A stretch of DNA of 64,000 bases from Streptomyces sp. A012304. Its GTDB lineage: Bacteria; Actinomycetota; Actinomycetes; Streptomycetales; Streptomycetaceae. Under the pieces are notes generated by a model, which searched no databases, had not been told where the DNA came from, and saw only the letters and a list, made by a program, of their open reading frames with translations. Each line of letters opens with the position of its first letter. Within the stretch, counting starts at the first letter, position 1. The DNA lies in NCBI RefSeq assembly GCF_026008495.1, contig NZ_BQUN01000098.1, positions 159,541-223,540 on the forward strand. Direction: 5' to 3'. Made by a program: the position numbers and the translations under genes. This document shows positions 1 to 12,655 of the stretch, in pieces.

Positions 1-404
1 AGCCCCTCGACCCGGGCCGCCCGCCGACGGCCTTTTTGCTCTCCTGCTGTCCCCGCCTGGGGGGTCGGTGGGCGGCCGGGTGGTTTTCCGGTGCCGGTCT
101 CGGTTTCGACCGGGAGGGTTCGTCGGTGGTCGGTCTGCTTTCCGGTGTCGGTCCCGACTCGGGCTGCCGGTCTGTGGTCGGTCTGCTTTCCGGTCTCCGT
201 CTCGGCCCGGACGGTCCGTCGACGCGCGGTCGGACTTCCGGCTTCGGTGCGGGGCTCGGGCTCGCGCTCGGACGGGTCGTCCTCGGCTGTGGGGCCTTCG
301 CCGTCGGGCGTTGTCGGGGTCTCGGGGGCGTCGCCGTCGGCCGCTGTTTCGATCAGCTGTGCGGGGGCGGCGCTCTCGTCCCAGGGGGCCGGAGGCGGCG
401 TCAT
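1..404 (-). CDS. Unknown protein, N-terminal part only (runs off the left edge)
   Basis: The frame opens with an ATG that overlaps the TGA of the upstream ADP-ribosylglycohydrolase gene by 4 nt (ATGA), so the two are probably translationally coupled. About 134 codons lie in the window without a stop. The visible part begins MTPPPAPWDESAAPAQ and is a low-complexity stretch rich in Pro, Glu, Thr and Arg. It includes a repeated GTDTGKQTDHR-like segment, encoded by a 20-bp direct repeat near 126-146 and 174-194. No domain is visible; the folded part would lie beyond the edge. The repeat and composition suggest a disordered N-terminal extension. Operon position suggests a link with ADP-ribosylglycohydrolase function, but this is only context. 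Confidence 0.6.
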   Translation of the reverse strand, partial: MTPPPAPWDESAAPAQLIETAADGDAPETPTTPDGEGPTAEDDPSEREPEPRTEAGSPTARRRTVRAETETGKQTDHRPAARVGTDTGKQTDHRRTLPVETETGTGKPPGRPPTPQAGTAGEQKGRRRAARVEG

Positions 405-1429
405 GCGGGCACCTCCCTGGGCTCCGTCTCGTCGTCCCCGGGCACCAGCAGATCCGCGACCTCCAGCACATGCTGGCCCGCCATCGACGGCAGGCAGCTG
501 CCCCGGGCCGGGCCGATGGCCGCCGCCCACTCCGCGGGGACGGCCGACTCGCCCTGGGTCGCGCCGGCCAGAGCGCCCGCCACCGCCGCCGTGGTGTCGG
601 CGTCGCGGCCCATGTTCACGGCCGTGAGGACCGCCTGCGCGAAGTCGCCGTCGGCCGCCGCGTACGCGCCGAAGGCGAGGGCGACCGCCTCGGGCGCCAG
701 GTCGGTCCACGGGTAGCCGCCGATGACGACGGCCGAGCGGACGGCGCGTTCGCCGCGGTGGGCGACGGCCACGGCCCGGCGCAGCGAGCGGGCCGTCCAG
801 GAGTCCTCGGGGACGACGGCCAGGGCGGAGGCGACCACGGCGATCGTGGGGGCGCCGGCCATCGCCGCGGCCACCCCCGCCGCGACCGCCTGGCCGCCGT
901 AGATGCCCTCGCCCTCGTGGCTGACCGAGCCGTCGATGGCCACCAGACGGGCCGCCTCGGCGGGGCGGCCCGCGGCGAAGACGCCGAAGGGGGCCGCGCG
1001 CATGGCGAGGCCGTCGCTCCAGGCGTGCCGGTGCTGGGCGGAGATGGGGGCGGCCAGGCCCCTGCGGAGGTTCTCCAGTGTGCCGCGCTCGCTGAAGCCG
1101 GCCCCGCGGAAGGGTCCCTCGTCGCGGTCGGCGATCCACCGGTGCCAGGCCGCCTCCACATGCGCCGGGGTGAGGGCGGAGCCGTGCCGGGCGAGCAGCA
1201 GGCCGGAGAAGATCGCGTACTCCGTGTCGTCCGTGCCCGACGGCTTCTCGGCGACGTATCCCGTGATGCGGCCCCAGCGGGCGCGGATCTGGGAGGGCTT
1301 CATGTTCTCGGCGGGGGCTCCGAGGGCGTCTCCGACGGCCAGGCCGAGCAGGGCACCGCGGGCCCGGTCGCGCAGCACGGCGGCGTCCCCCGGCGCCGGG
1401 ACAGAGGGGATGCAGGCGATCGATGCCAT
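401..1429 (-). CDS. ADP-ribosylglycohydrolase family protein (DraG/ARH type)
   Basis: This 342-residue protein belongs to the DraG/ARH family, which removes ADP-ribose from modified proteins or small molecules using two metal ions. Near the N-terminus it has the family motif GLAVGDALGAPAE and the metal-binding GTDDTEYA segment. Near the C-terminus it has VNMGRDADTTAAVAGALAG, matching the conserved GxDADTxA metal site, so the catalytic site looks complete. The ATG at 1429 was chosen over an upstream in-frame start because GGAGG sits about 9 nt before it. The gene overlaps the next gene on the same strand by 4 nt. The substrate cannot be told from sequence; many Streptomyces paralogues are uncharacterised. 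Confidence 0.85.
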   Translation of the reverse strand: MASIACIPSVPAPGDAAVLRDRARGALLGLAVGDALGAPAENMKPSQIRARWGRITGYVAEKPSGTDDTEYAIFSGLLLARHGSALTPAHVEAAWHRWIADRDEGPFRGAGFSERGTLENLRRGLAAPISAQHRHAWSDGLAMRAAPFGVFAAGRPAEAARLVAIDGSVSHEGEGIYGGQAVAAGVAAAMAGAPTIAVVASALAVVPEDSWTARSLRRAVAVAHRGERAVRSAVVIGGYPWTDLAPEAVALAFGAYAAADGDFAQAVLTAVNMGRDADTTAAVAGALAGATQGESAVPAEWAAAIGPARGSCLPSMAGQHVLEVADLLVPGDDETEPREVPA

Positions 1430-1581
1430 ACGCGGCCTTCCTCCGGGGGGTTCCGCACGGGCGCGGAGCCCTTTGCGGATGTGTCCCACCGTCGGCGGTT
1501 GACTCGAGCCTGCGAAGCCTCAAGTCACCCGGTCGACATCTGTGCGGGCCTGCACACGGATGAGCGTGAGACGGCAAAGCC

Positions 1582-1600
1582 GCAGGTTAGCCCAGCCTTT
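1582..1600. promoter_or_regulatory. Candidate iron box (IdeR/DmdR1-like site)
   Basis: The 19-mer GCAGGTTAGCCCAGCCTTT matches the DtxR-family consensus TTAGGTTAGGCTNACCTAA at about 12-13 of 19 positions, including the full AGGTTAG half. It lies about 100 bp upstream of the VIT/CCC1 transporter start. The right half is weak, so this is a prediction from pattern only. Confidence 0.35.
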
Positions 1601-1701
1601 CCTTGCTGGCGAGCGGGAATGCGGAGGCGTACTCTGAGGGCTGTCGAAAAGTAGAATCAGTCCAAGATTTAGTTCTGCCCAAGCTCTCTGGGGGATTTCC
1701 G

Positions 1702-2433
1702 ATGGCCATCATCGACACCGAGGCGGCTCTGCACGAGGCGCACCGCGACAACCACACCCACCGTGACGTCAACGGCGGCTGGCTGCGCCCGGCGGTCTTC
1801 GGGGCGATGGACGGCCTGGTCTCCAATCTGGCGCTGATGACCGGTGTCGCCGGCGGCTCGGTGAGCCAGCAGACCGTCGTGCTGACCGGCCTCGCCGGCC
1901 TCGCCGCCGGAGCCTTCTCCATGGCCGCCGGCGAGTACACCTCCGTCGCCTCCCAGCGCGAGCTGGTCGAGGCCGAGCTGGACGTCGAGCGCCGGGAGCT
2001 GAGAAAGCACCCCAAGGACGAGGAGGCCGAGCTGGCCGCGCTGTACGAGTCGCGCGGCGTCGAGCCGCGGCTGGCCCGCCAGGTCGCCCGGCAGCTCTCC
2101 CGCGATCCCGAGCAGGCACTGGAGATCCACGCCCGTGAGGAACTGGGCATCGACCCCGGTGACCTGCCGTCGCCGCTGGTCGCCGCCGTGTCCAGCTTCG
2201 GCTCCTTCGCCCTGGGCGCCCTGCTGCCCGTCCTGCCGTATCTGCTGGGCGCGACCGCGCTGTGGCCGGCCGTGCTGCTCGCGCTGGCCGGGCTCTTCCT
2301 GTGCGGGGCGGTCGTGGCCAAGGTGACCGCGCGGACCTGGTGGTACAGCGGGCTGCGGCAGCTCGCCCTGGGAGGCGCCGCGGCCGGTGTGACGTACGCC
2401 CTGGGCAGTTGGTTCGGTGCGGCCGTAGGATAA
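1702..2433 (+). CDS. VIT1/CCC1 family iron/manganese transporter
   Basis: The 243-residue membrane protein has the features of the vacuolar iron transporter family, which moves Fe2+ or Mn2+ out of the cytoplasm. The N-terminal half contains the characteristic GAMDGLVSNLALMTGVAGG helix and the helix ending GAFSMAAGEYTSVASQ. A long charged cytoplasmic metal-binding region with many Glu residues (about 85-145, for example ELVEAELDVERREL) follows, then three hydrophobic segments to the C-terminus. The ATG at 1702 follows a GGGG-rich ribosome binding site; an earlier in-frame start lacks one. The gene is monocistronic and ends in a hairpin. Regulation by iron is suggested by an iron-box-like sequence upstream. 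Confidence 0.85.
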   Translation: MAIIDTEAALHEAHRDNHTHRDVNGGWLRPAVFGAMDGLVSNLALMTGVAGGSVSQQTVVLTGLAGLAAGAFSMAAGEYTSVASQRELVEAELDVERRELRKHPKDEEAELAALYESRGVEPRLARQVARQLSRDPEQALEIHAREELGIDPGDLPSPLVAAVSSFGSFALGALLPVLPYLLGATALWPAVLLALAGLFLCGAVVAKVTARTWWYSGLRQLALGGAAAGVTYALGSWFGAAVG

Positions 2434-2441
2434 GAAGGCTG

Positions 2442-2469
2442 CTACTTATGCGTTGGGCCGCATAAGTAG
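2442..2469 (+). terminator. Hairpin terminator after the VIT/CCC1 gene
   Basis: A perfect 11-bp inverted repeat (CTACTTATGCG, 6-nt loop, CGCATAAGTAG) starts 8 nt after the stop codon. It is unusually AT-rich for this genome and has no T-run. It could also be a protein-binding palindrome, but its position fits termination. Confidence 0.65.
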
Positions 2470-2815
2470 CCGTTACCCGCTGGTTTCGAATGCTTAACCA
2501 CCGGGCATGAGCCGTAAGCGCTGTGGGCAATGACGCCCGCGGCGTACTCGCGGGGCGGGCGAAGACGCTTGCCCCGCCGTTTCGGGCCGACGGTCACCGA
2601 TCTGATCGATGGTGTCCGGTTCGGCCCCCACATACTTCCAGTCACGGGCGCGGTACCCCCGCCGCGACAGCGTGGCGTCCGCATGTTGGAACGGCGTATC
2701 CGGTTCCCGAGAACCGCTCCATCATGTAACCTGCACGAAATTTTGCACTCACGCAGAGGGCCAACGTCGTCCCTCGGCAATATGCATATGCCACTTGACG
2801 ACGACGGGAGAGCCG
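2470..2815 (+). promoter_or_regulatory. gltB upstream region with GlnR-like half site, hairpin and AT-rich palindrome
   Basis: This 346-bp gap has no convincing gene. It holds a 7-bp GC hairpin (2550-2556 with 2571-2577). At 2726-2741 GTAAC, six bases and GAAAT match the actinobacterial GlnR a-site/b-site consensus gTnAc-n6-GaAAc; a weaker CTCAC follows six bases later. At 2776-2792 lies GGCAATATGCATATGCC, whose ATATGCATAT core is a perfect palindrome. Together these suggest control of glutamate synthase by nitrogen status, but no promoter start is certain. Confidence 0.4.
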
Positions 2816-7403
<4,588 letters not shown>

Positions 7404-7411
<8 letters not shown>

Positions 7412-8867
7412 TCCCAAGGGCTTTCTCAACCACGGCCGCGAGGTCGCCAAGTCCCGTCCGGTCGAGGAGCGCCTCAAGGACTGGAACGAGGTCTACGTCC
7501 CCGGCTCGCTGCTGCCGATCATCAGCAAGCAGGCCAGCCGGTGCATGGACTGCGGCATCCCGTTCTGCCACAACGGCTGCCCGCTGGGGAACCTGATCCC
7601 CGAGTGGAACGACTACGCCTACCGCGAGAACTGGGGCGCCGCCTCGGAGCGGCTGCACGCCACGAACAACTTCCCGGAGTTCACCGGGCGGCTGTGCCCG
7701 GCCCCCTGCGAGTCGGCGTGTGTGCTCGGCATCAACCAGCCGGCCGTCACCATCAAGAACGTCGAGGTCTCGATCATCGACAAGGCGTGGGAGACCGGTG
7801 ACGTCGCCCCGCAGGCGCCCGAGCGGCTGTCCGGCAAGACCGTCGCGGTGATCGGCTCGGGCCCGGCGGGTCTGGCCGCCGCCCAGCAGCTCACCCGGGC
7901 GGGCCACACCGTCGCGGTCTACGAGCGCGCGGACCGTATCGGAGGCCTCCTGCGCTACGGCATCCCCGAGTTCAAGATGGAGAAGCGGCACATCAACCGC
8001 CGTATCGAGCAGATGCGCGCGGAGGGCACCCGCTTCCGCACCGGCATCGAGATCGGCCGTGACCTGAAGGCGACCGACCTGAAGAAGCGGTACGACGCGA
8101 TCGTCATCGCCGCCGGCGCGACGACCGCCCGTGACCTGCCGGTGCCCGGCCGCGAACTCAAGGGCATCCACCAGGCCATGGAGTACCTGCCGCTGGCCAA
8201 CAAGGTCCAGGAGGGCGACTACGTCGCCCCGCCGATCTCGGCCGAGGGCAAGCACGTCGTCGTCATCGGCGGCGGCGACACCGGCGCCGACTGCGTCGGC
8301 ACGGCCCACCGCCAGGGCGCGGCCTCCGTCACGCAGCTGGAGATCATGCCCCGCCCGAACGACGAGCGGCACCCGACCAGCCAGCCCTGGCCGACCTTCC
8401 CGATGCTCTACAAGGTCACCAGCGCGCACGAGGAGGGCGGTGAGCGGGTCTACTCCGTCTCCACCACCCACTTCGAGGGCGACGAGGACGGCAACGTCCA
8501 GTGGCTGCACCTGACCGAGGTGGAGTTCATCGACGGCAAGCTGACCCAGAAGCCGGGCACCGAGCGCAAGATCCCCGCCCAGCTGGTCACCCTCGCGATG
8601 GGCTTCACCGGCACCGACCGGGAGAACGGCCTGGTCGAGCAGTTCGGCCTGGACCTCGACGAGCGCGGCAACATCGCCCGCGACGCCGACTTCCAGACCA
8701 ACGTGCCGGGCGTGTTCGTCGCCGGTGACGCCGGCCGCGGCCAGTCGCTCATCGTGTGGGCCATCGCGGAGGGCCGCTCGGCCGCCCGAGGCGTGGACCG
8801 CTTCCTGACCGGCGCCAGCGACCTGCCGGCCCCGATCCGCCCGACGGACCGCGCCCTGATGGTCTGA
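7404..8867 (+). CDS. gltD: Glutamate synthase (NADPH) small subunit
   Basis: GltD (487 aa) oxidises NADPH and passes electrons through FAD and 4Fe-4S clusters to GltB. The N-terminal cysteine-rich domain shows C47, C50, C55 and C59 (CMDCGIPFCHNGC) and a second set in LCPAPCESACVLGINQ. The FAD-binding fingerprint VIGSGPAGLAAAQQL follows near residue 150, the NADPH-binding fingerprint VIGGGDTGADC near 290, and a second FAD motif ending GVFVAGDAGRGQSLIVWA near the C-terminus. The start codon lies inside the end of gltB, giving an 8-nt overlap and likely 1:1 translational coupling. A strong terminator follows. Confidence 0.97.
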
Positions 8868-8909
8868 CGACACCTCACAGACGTCCCGTACAACGGCGTG
8901 CGGAACACA

Positions 8910-8959
8910 GACGGCGCCTGCCCCACTGTCCCCGACCGGACGACCGGGCAGGCGCCGTC
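8910..8959 (+). terminator. Terminator of the gltBD operon
   Basis: A perfect 14-bp GC-rich inverted repeat (8910-8923 with 8946-8959) lies 42 bp after gltD and before the VWA gene, with no T-run, as is usual in Streptomyces. Confidence 0.8.
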
Positions 8960-8988
8960 GCCTTCCCCGGTGTGGGAAGGTGGGGCGC

Positions 8989-9717
8989 ATGGTCGCGATC
9001 AGTCTCAGCAAGGTCCAGCAGACCGCCCCCGCGCTGGTCGACCTCTACAAGAGTGCCGGGGTGTCCCTCACCAAACACGGCCTGGACGGTCTACGGGCCG
9101 CCGTCTACCTGGTCGTCGACTACTCGGGGTCGATGAAGCCGTACTACCGGGACGGCAGTGTGCAGGCGCTGGCCGACCGGGTGCTGGGGCTGTCGGCGCA
9201 TCTCGACGACGACGGCCGGGTGCCGGTGGTGTTCTTCTCCACCGACGTGGACGCCGTCACCGACATCGCGCTCGCCGACCACCAGGGCCGGGTGGAGCGG
9301 ATCGTGGCCGGGCTCGGGCACATGGGCAAGACCAGCTACCACCTGGCGATGGACGCCGTCATCGACCACTACCTCGACAGCGGGTCCCGTGTGCCCGCCC
9401 TCGTCGTCTTCCAGACCGACGGCGGCCCGATCAACAAGCTCGCCGCCGAGCGGTACCTGTGCAAGGCGGCCGGGCTGCCGCTGTTCTGGCAGTTCATCGG
9501 GTTCGGGGACGCGCGGAGCAAGCAGTTCGACTTCCTGCGCAAGCTCGACGAACTGGCCGTGCCGGGCAAGCGGGTCGTCGACAACGCCGGTTTCTTCCAC
9601 GCCGGCGCCGATCCGCGCACGGTGTCGGACGCGGAGCTGTACGACCGGCTGGTGGGCGAGTTCCCCAAGTGGCTGGTGGCGGCGCGGGCGCAGGGGATCG
9701 TGCCCGCTCATCCCTGA
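8989..9717 (+). CDS. von Willebrand factor A domain protein (TerF/TerY-like)
   Basis: The 242-residue cytoplasmic protein has a short N-terminal segment (ISLSKVQQTAPALVDLYKSAG). A VWA domain follows, with the MIDAS motif DYSGSM near residue 48, a conserved Thr around TSYHLAMDAVIDHY and the strand ALVVFQTDGGP. This is the arrangement of the VWA proteins of the tellurite/stress (Ter) group, which bind a metal ion and act as protein-interaction modules. The ATG at 8989 has AAGG 8 nt upstream; a GTG at 8980 in the same frame is less likely. No ter genes are nearby, so its role is unknown. Its last 10 bp overlap the convergent acyl-CoA dehydrogenase gene. Confidence 0.8.
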   Translation: MVAISLSKVQQTAPALVDLYKSAGVSLTKHGLDGLRAAVYLVVDYSGSMKPYYRDGSVQALADRVLGLSAHLDDDGRVPVVFFSTDVDAVTDIALADHQGRVERIVAGLGHMGKTSYHLAMDAVIDHYLDSGSRVPALVVFQTDGGPINKLAAERYLCKAAGLPLFWQFIGFGDARSKQFDFLRKLDELAVPGKRVVDNAGFFHAGADPRTVSDAELYDRLVGEFPKWLVAARAQGIVPAHP

Positions 9718-10664
9718 GCGTCGAGGACCGCGGCGCGGCAGTCGTCCGGGCTGCCCCACGCCGTGCGCAGGGCCCGGGCCTTGAGGAGCCACAGGGACAG
9801 GTCGTGCTCCGCGGTGTAGCCGATCGCGCCGTGCAGATGGAGGGCGGCGCGGGCGGTGGTGTACGCCGCCTCGCAGGCGCGCAGCTTGGCGGCGGCCACG
9901 TCCGCGGGGGCCAGGGTCAGCGCGGCGCCGAGGACCAGGGGGCGGGCGAACTCCAGGGCGATCTTCGCGTCCGCCAGCCGGTGCTTGACCGCCTGGAACG
10001 ACCCGACGGGCACACCGAACTGGGTGCGCTGCCCGACGTACGCCACCGTCCGCTCCAGGAGGGTCAGGCCGACGCCGAGGGCCTGCGCGGCGGTGGCCAG
10101 GCGGGCGAGGGCGAGGGCGTGGGCGTGGCAGGCGTCGGCCGGCGGCGCGAGAAGCTCCCCGTGCGGGCGCAGGGGGGTGAGACGGCGGGCGGGATCGAGG
10201 GACCGGCGCACGGGGCCGTGCCCGGGGGCCAGCCGCAGACCCCGGGGGGTGAGGGCGAAACGGTGGGTCGCCGCGTCGCCGTCCAGGGCGCGGCCGCCCG
10301 GGAAGGCCACCGTCGCCATCGCCTCGCCGGCCGCCAGCCCGGGAAGGAACCGCTCGGCGTGCGCGGTCCCGGCGAGCAGCGCGGCCGCGGCGACCGTCTC
10401 CACGAGCGGGCCCGGCACCGCGTGGCGGCCCAGCGCGACGAAGGCGACGGCCAGGTCGACGGGCCGCACGCCCAGCCCCTCGTACTTCTCGGGGACCGCC
10501 AGCGCGAAGACCCCGGCGCCGGCGAGACGGGACCACAGCGCACGGCCCGGCGTGTGCTCGCCGCGGCTCCAGTGCCGTATCACCGAGGGTGTGTCGGCCG
10601 CCGTCAGCAGCGCGTCCAACGACGCGGTGAACGCGCGCTGTTCGGCGTCGAGGAGGAAACGCAT
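9708..10664 (-). CDS. Acyl-CoA dehydrogenase, short FadE32/FadE33-like subunit
   Basis: At 318 residues this is shorter than standard acyl-CoA dehydrogenases (about 380) but matches, from memory, the 318-319-residue FadE32 and FadE33 subunits of mycobacterial alpha2beta2 enzymes. It begins MRFLLDAEQRAFTASLDALL and keeps the C-terminal FAD-contact region (QTFGVP-like QRTQFGVPVGSFQAVKHRLAD). It ends with HLHGAIGYTAEHDLSLWL, which resembles the part that carries the catalytic base in family members. The middle domain is shortened. Its start overlaps the stop of the larger dehydrogenase by 1 nt (TGATG), so the two are coupled and probably form a heteromer. Context makes a steroid-ring CoA thioester the likely substrate. 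Confidence 0.8.
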   Translation of the reverse strand: MRFLLDAEQRAFTASLDALLTAADTPSVIRHWSRGEHTPGRALWSRLAGAGVFALAVPEKYEGLGVRPVDLAVAFVALGRHAVPGPLVETVAAAALLAGTAHAERFLPGLAAGEAMATVAFPGGRALDGDAATHRFALTPRGLRLAPGHGPVRRSLDPARRLTPLRPHGELLAPPADACHAHALALARLATAAQALGVGLTLLERTVAYVGQRTQFGVPVGSFQAVKHRLADAKIALEFARPLVLGAALTLAPADVAAAKLRACEAAYTTARAALHLHGAIGYTAEHDLSLWLLKARALRTAWGSPDDCRAAVLDAQG

Positions 10665-11803
10665 CAGCGGCGTCCCTTCGGCAGGCCGAGCAGACGCTCG
10701 GCGACGATGTCGCGCTGGATCTCGTTCGTGCCGGCGTAGACCGGGCCGGCGAGGGCGAAGACGTACCGCTCGCACCACTCGGTGTCCGCCACCTCGCCGT
10801 CGGCGCCCAGCAGGTCGAGGGCCGTCTCGTGCAGCGCGATGTCGTACTCGGACCAGAAGACCTTGTTGAGGCTGGACTCCGCGCCGAGCGGCTCGCCCGC
10901 CAGGAAGCGGGAGGCGGCCGCGAAGGTGAACAGCTGGTAGGCGCGGGCGCCGATCACCGCGTCGGCGACCCGCTCCCGCGCCCACGCCGGGCTGCCCCGG
11001 GCCCGCCACAGCGTCCGCAGCCGCTCGGCGCCCGCCAGGAAGCGGCCGGGGGAGCGCAGCGTGAGCCCGCGCTCGTTCGCCGCCGTCGACATCGCGATCC
11101 GCCAGCCCTGGCCGGGTTCCCCGATCACGTCCTCGTCCGGCACGAACACCTCGTCCAGGAACAGCTCCGCGAAGGCGGGTCTGCCGTCGAGGCGGGCGAT
11201 CGGACGGACCGTCACCCCGGGCGCGCGCAGGTCGAACATGACGTAGGTCAGGCCCTGGTGGGGCTTGGGGGTGTCCGGGTCGCTGCGGAACAGGCCGAAG
11301 GCGCGGTCCGCGAACGCCGCCCGCGACGACCAGGTCTTCTGCCCCGACAGCAGCCAGCCGCCGTCCGCGCGCACCGCCCTGGACCGCAGCGACGCCAGGT
11401 CCGAGCCGGCCTCGGGCTCCGACCAGGCCTGGGCCCAGATCACCTCGCCGCGGGCCATCGGCGGCAGGACACGGGCGCGCTGCCCGGGCGTGCCGTGCTC
11501 GAAGAGGGTCGGGGCGAGCAGTCCGACGCCGTTCTGGTTGACCCGCCCCGGGGCGCCGGCCGCGTAGTACTCCTCCTCGAACAGCAGCCAGCGGATCAGC
11601 CCGGCGTCCCGGCCGCCGTACTCGGCCGGCCAGTCGACCACCGACCAGCGGTCCGCGGCCAGTCCGGCCTCCCAGGCGCGGTGCGCGGCGAAGCCCGCCT
11701 CGGTCTCCAGGGAGGGGAGCGGCTCCGGCGGCACATGGGCGCGCAGCCAGTCCCGGGCCTCGGCGCGGAAGGCCTCGTCCTCGGGCGTGACGGCGAGATC
11801 CAT
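10664..11803 (-). CDS. Acyl-CoA dehydrogenase, large FadE31-like subunit
   Basis: This 379-residue flavoenzyme has a standard acyl-CoA dehydrogenase layout. An all-alpha N-terminal domain (MDLAVTPEDEAFRAEARDWL) is followed by a beta domain with WAQAWSEPEAGSDLASL and a K-T-W FAD-contact segment (GQKTWSSRA), then a C-terminal helical domain ending in YAGTNEIQRDIVAERLLGLP. That tail resembles the GTNEI(Q/H) signature of the family. AAGGAGG lies directly upstream of the ATG at 11803. It starts a two-gene operon with the short subunit and is divergent from ipdF across 47 bp holding a KstR2-like operator. Pairing with a 318-residue partner suggests FadE31-FadE32 rather than FadE30, but I cannot separate these by alignment here. 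Confidence 0.85.
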   Translation of the reverse strand: MDLAVTPEDEAFRAEARDWLRAHVPPEPLPSLETEAGFAAHRAWEAGLAADRWSVVDWPAEYGGRDAGLIRWLLFEEEYYAAGAPGRVNQNGVGLLAPTLFEHGTPGQRARVLPPMARGEVIWAQAWSEPEAGSDLASLRSRAVRADGGWLLSGQKTWSSRAAFADRAFGLFRSDPDTPKPHQGLTYVMFDLRAPGVTVRPIARLDGRPAFAELFLDEVFVPDEDVIGEPGQGWRIAMSTAANERGLTLRSPGRFLAGAERLRTLWRARGSPAWARERVADAVIGARAYQLFTFAAASRFLAGEPLGAESSLNKVFWSEYDIALHETALDLLGADGEVADTEWCERYVFALAGPVYAGTNEIQRDIVAERLLGLPKGRR

Positions 11804-11817
11804 CGCGGTCCTCCTTC

Positions 11818-11836
11818 CCTAACAAGTGTTTGGTAG
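11818..11836. promoter_or_regulatory. KstR2-like operator 1, between the fadE pair and ipdF
   Basis: The sequence CCTAACAAGTGTTTGGTAG contains AACAAGTGTTTGGT, which fits the published KstR2 consensus AnCAAGnnCTTGnT at all but one defined position. It sits centrally in the 47-bp gap, about 15 bp from both start codons, so one bound repressor could block both directions. A near-identical site lies at 17997-18015. Confidence 0.7.
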
Positions 11837-11850
11837 GTTAGCGTGCTGTC

Positions 11851-12639
11851 ATGACAGACGTCGAGACTCCGGCGTACGTGCCCGGACACGGGCTGCTCAG
11901 CGGGCGCACCGCCGTCGTCACCGCGGCGGCCGGCACCGGCATCGGCGGGGCGACCGCCCGGCGCCTGCTGGAGGAGGGCGCGCGTGTCCTCCTCAGCGAC
12001 GCCCACCCCCGCCGGCTCAAGGAGCACGGGAGCGCGCTGGCCGGGGAGTTCGGCGACGCGGTCACCACGGCCGTCTGCGACGTCACCGACGACACCCAGG
12101 TACGCGCCCTCTTCGACACGGCCCTGGACACGCACGGCCGGCTGGACGTCGTCGTCAACAACGCGGGCCTCGGCGGCACCTCACCACTGGTCGACATGAC
12201 CGACGAGCAGTGGTCACGCGTCCTCGACGTGACGCTGAACGGCACCTTCCGCTGCACCCGGGCCGCCCTGCGCGCCTTCCGCGGCCAGCGCGAGGGCGGA
12301 GTGATCGTCAACAACGCCTCCGTCGTCGGCTGGCGCGCCCAGGCCGGACAGGCCCACTACGCCGCCGCCAAGGCCGGCGTGATGGCCCTGACCCGCTGCG
12401 CGGCGGTGGAGGCCGCCCGGTACGGCGTCCGGGTCAACGCCGTCGCACCGAGCCTCGCCCTGCACCCCCACCTGGCGAAGGTCACCACCCCCGAACTGCT
12501 GCGCGACCTCACCGAACGGGAGGCGTTCGGGCGCTCCGCGGAGCCGTGGGAGGTGGCCAACGTGATCGTGTTCCTCGCCTCCGGCTACTCGTCGTACCTG
12601 ACCGGCGAGGTCGTGTCGGTCAGCAGTCAGCGGGCCTGA
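11851..12639 (+). CDS. ipdF: SDR-family oxidoreductase, IpdF-like
   Basis: The 262-residue short-chain dehydrogenase has an N-terminal Rossmann fold (AVVTAAAGTGIGGATARRLL), an NNAG motif (VVVNNAGLGG) and the catalytic set S157, Y170 and K174 (NASVVGW...HYAAAKAG). The glycine-rich loop is slightly unusual, with Ala-Gly-Thr-Gly in place of the common TGxxxGxG. Its place next to kstR2 and fadA6 matches Rv3559c (IpdF), which acts on a hydroxyl/keto group of the HIP-derived CoA thioester. It is the first gene of an ipdF-kstR2-fadA6 operon. A TAGCGT hexamer lies 7 nt before the ATG, so the transcript may be leaderless. The annotation leans on synteny. Confidence 0.75.
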   Translation: MTDVETPAYVPGHGLLSGRTAVVTAAAGTGIGGATARRLLEEGARVLLSDAHPRRLKEHGSALAGEFGDAVTTAVCDVTDDTQVRALFDTALDTHGRLDVVVNNAGLGGTSPLVDMTDEQWSRVLDVTLNGTFRCTRAALRAFRGQREGGVIVNNASVVGWRAQAGQAHYAAAKAGVMALTRCAAVEAARYGVRVNAVAPSLALHPHLAKVTTPELLRDLTEREAFGRSAEPWEVANVIVFLASGYSSYLTGEVVSVSSQRA

Positions 12640-12655
12640 GCCCAGGAGCGAGAAT

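Noticed and set aside
36..1654. Several plus-strand frames at the left edge
   Set aside because: They are Arg/Gly/Pro-rich shadows of the ADP-ribosylglycohydrolase and the partial gene on the minus strand.
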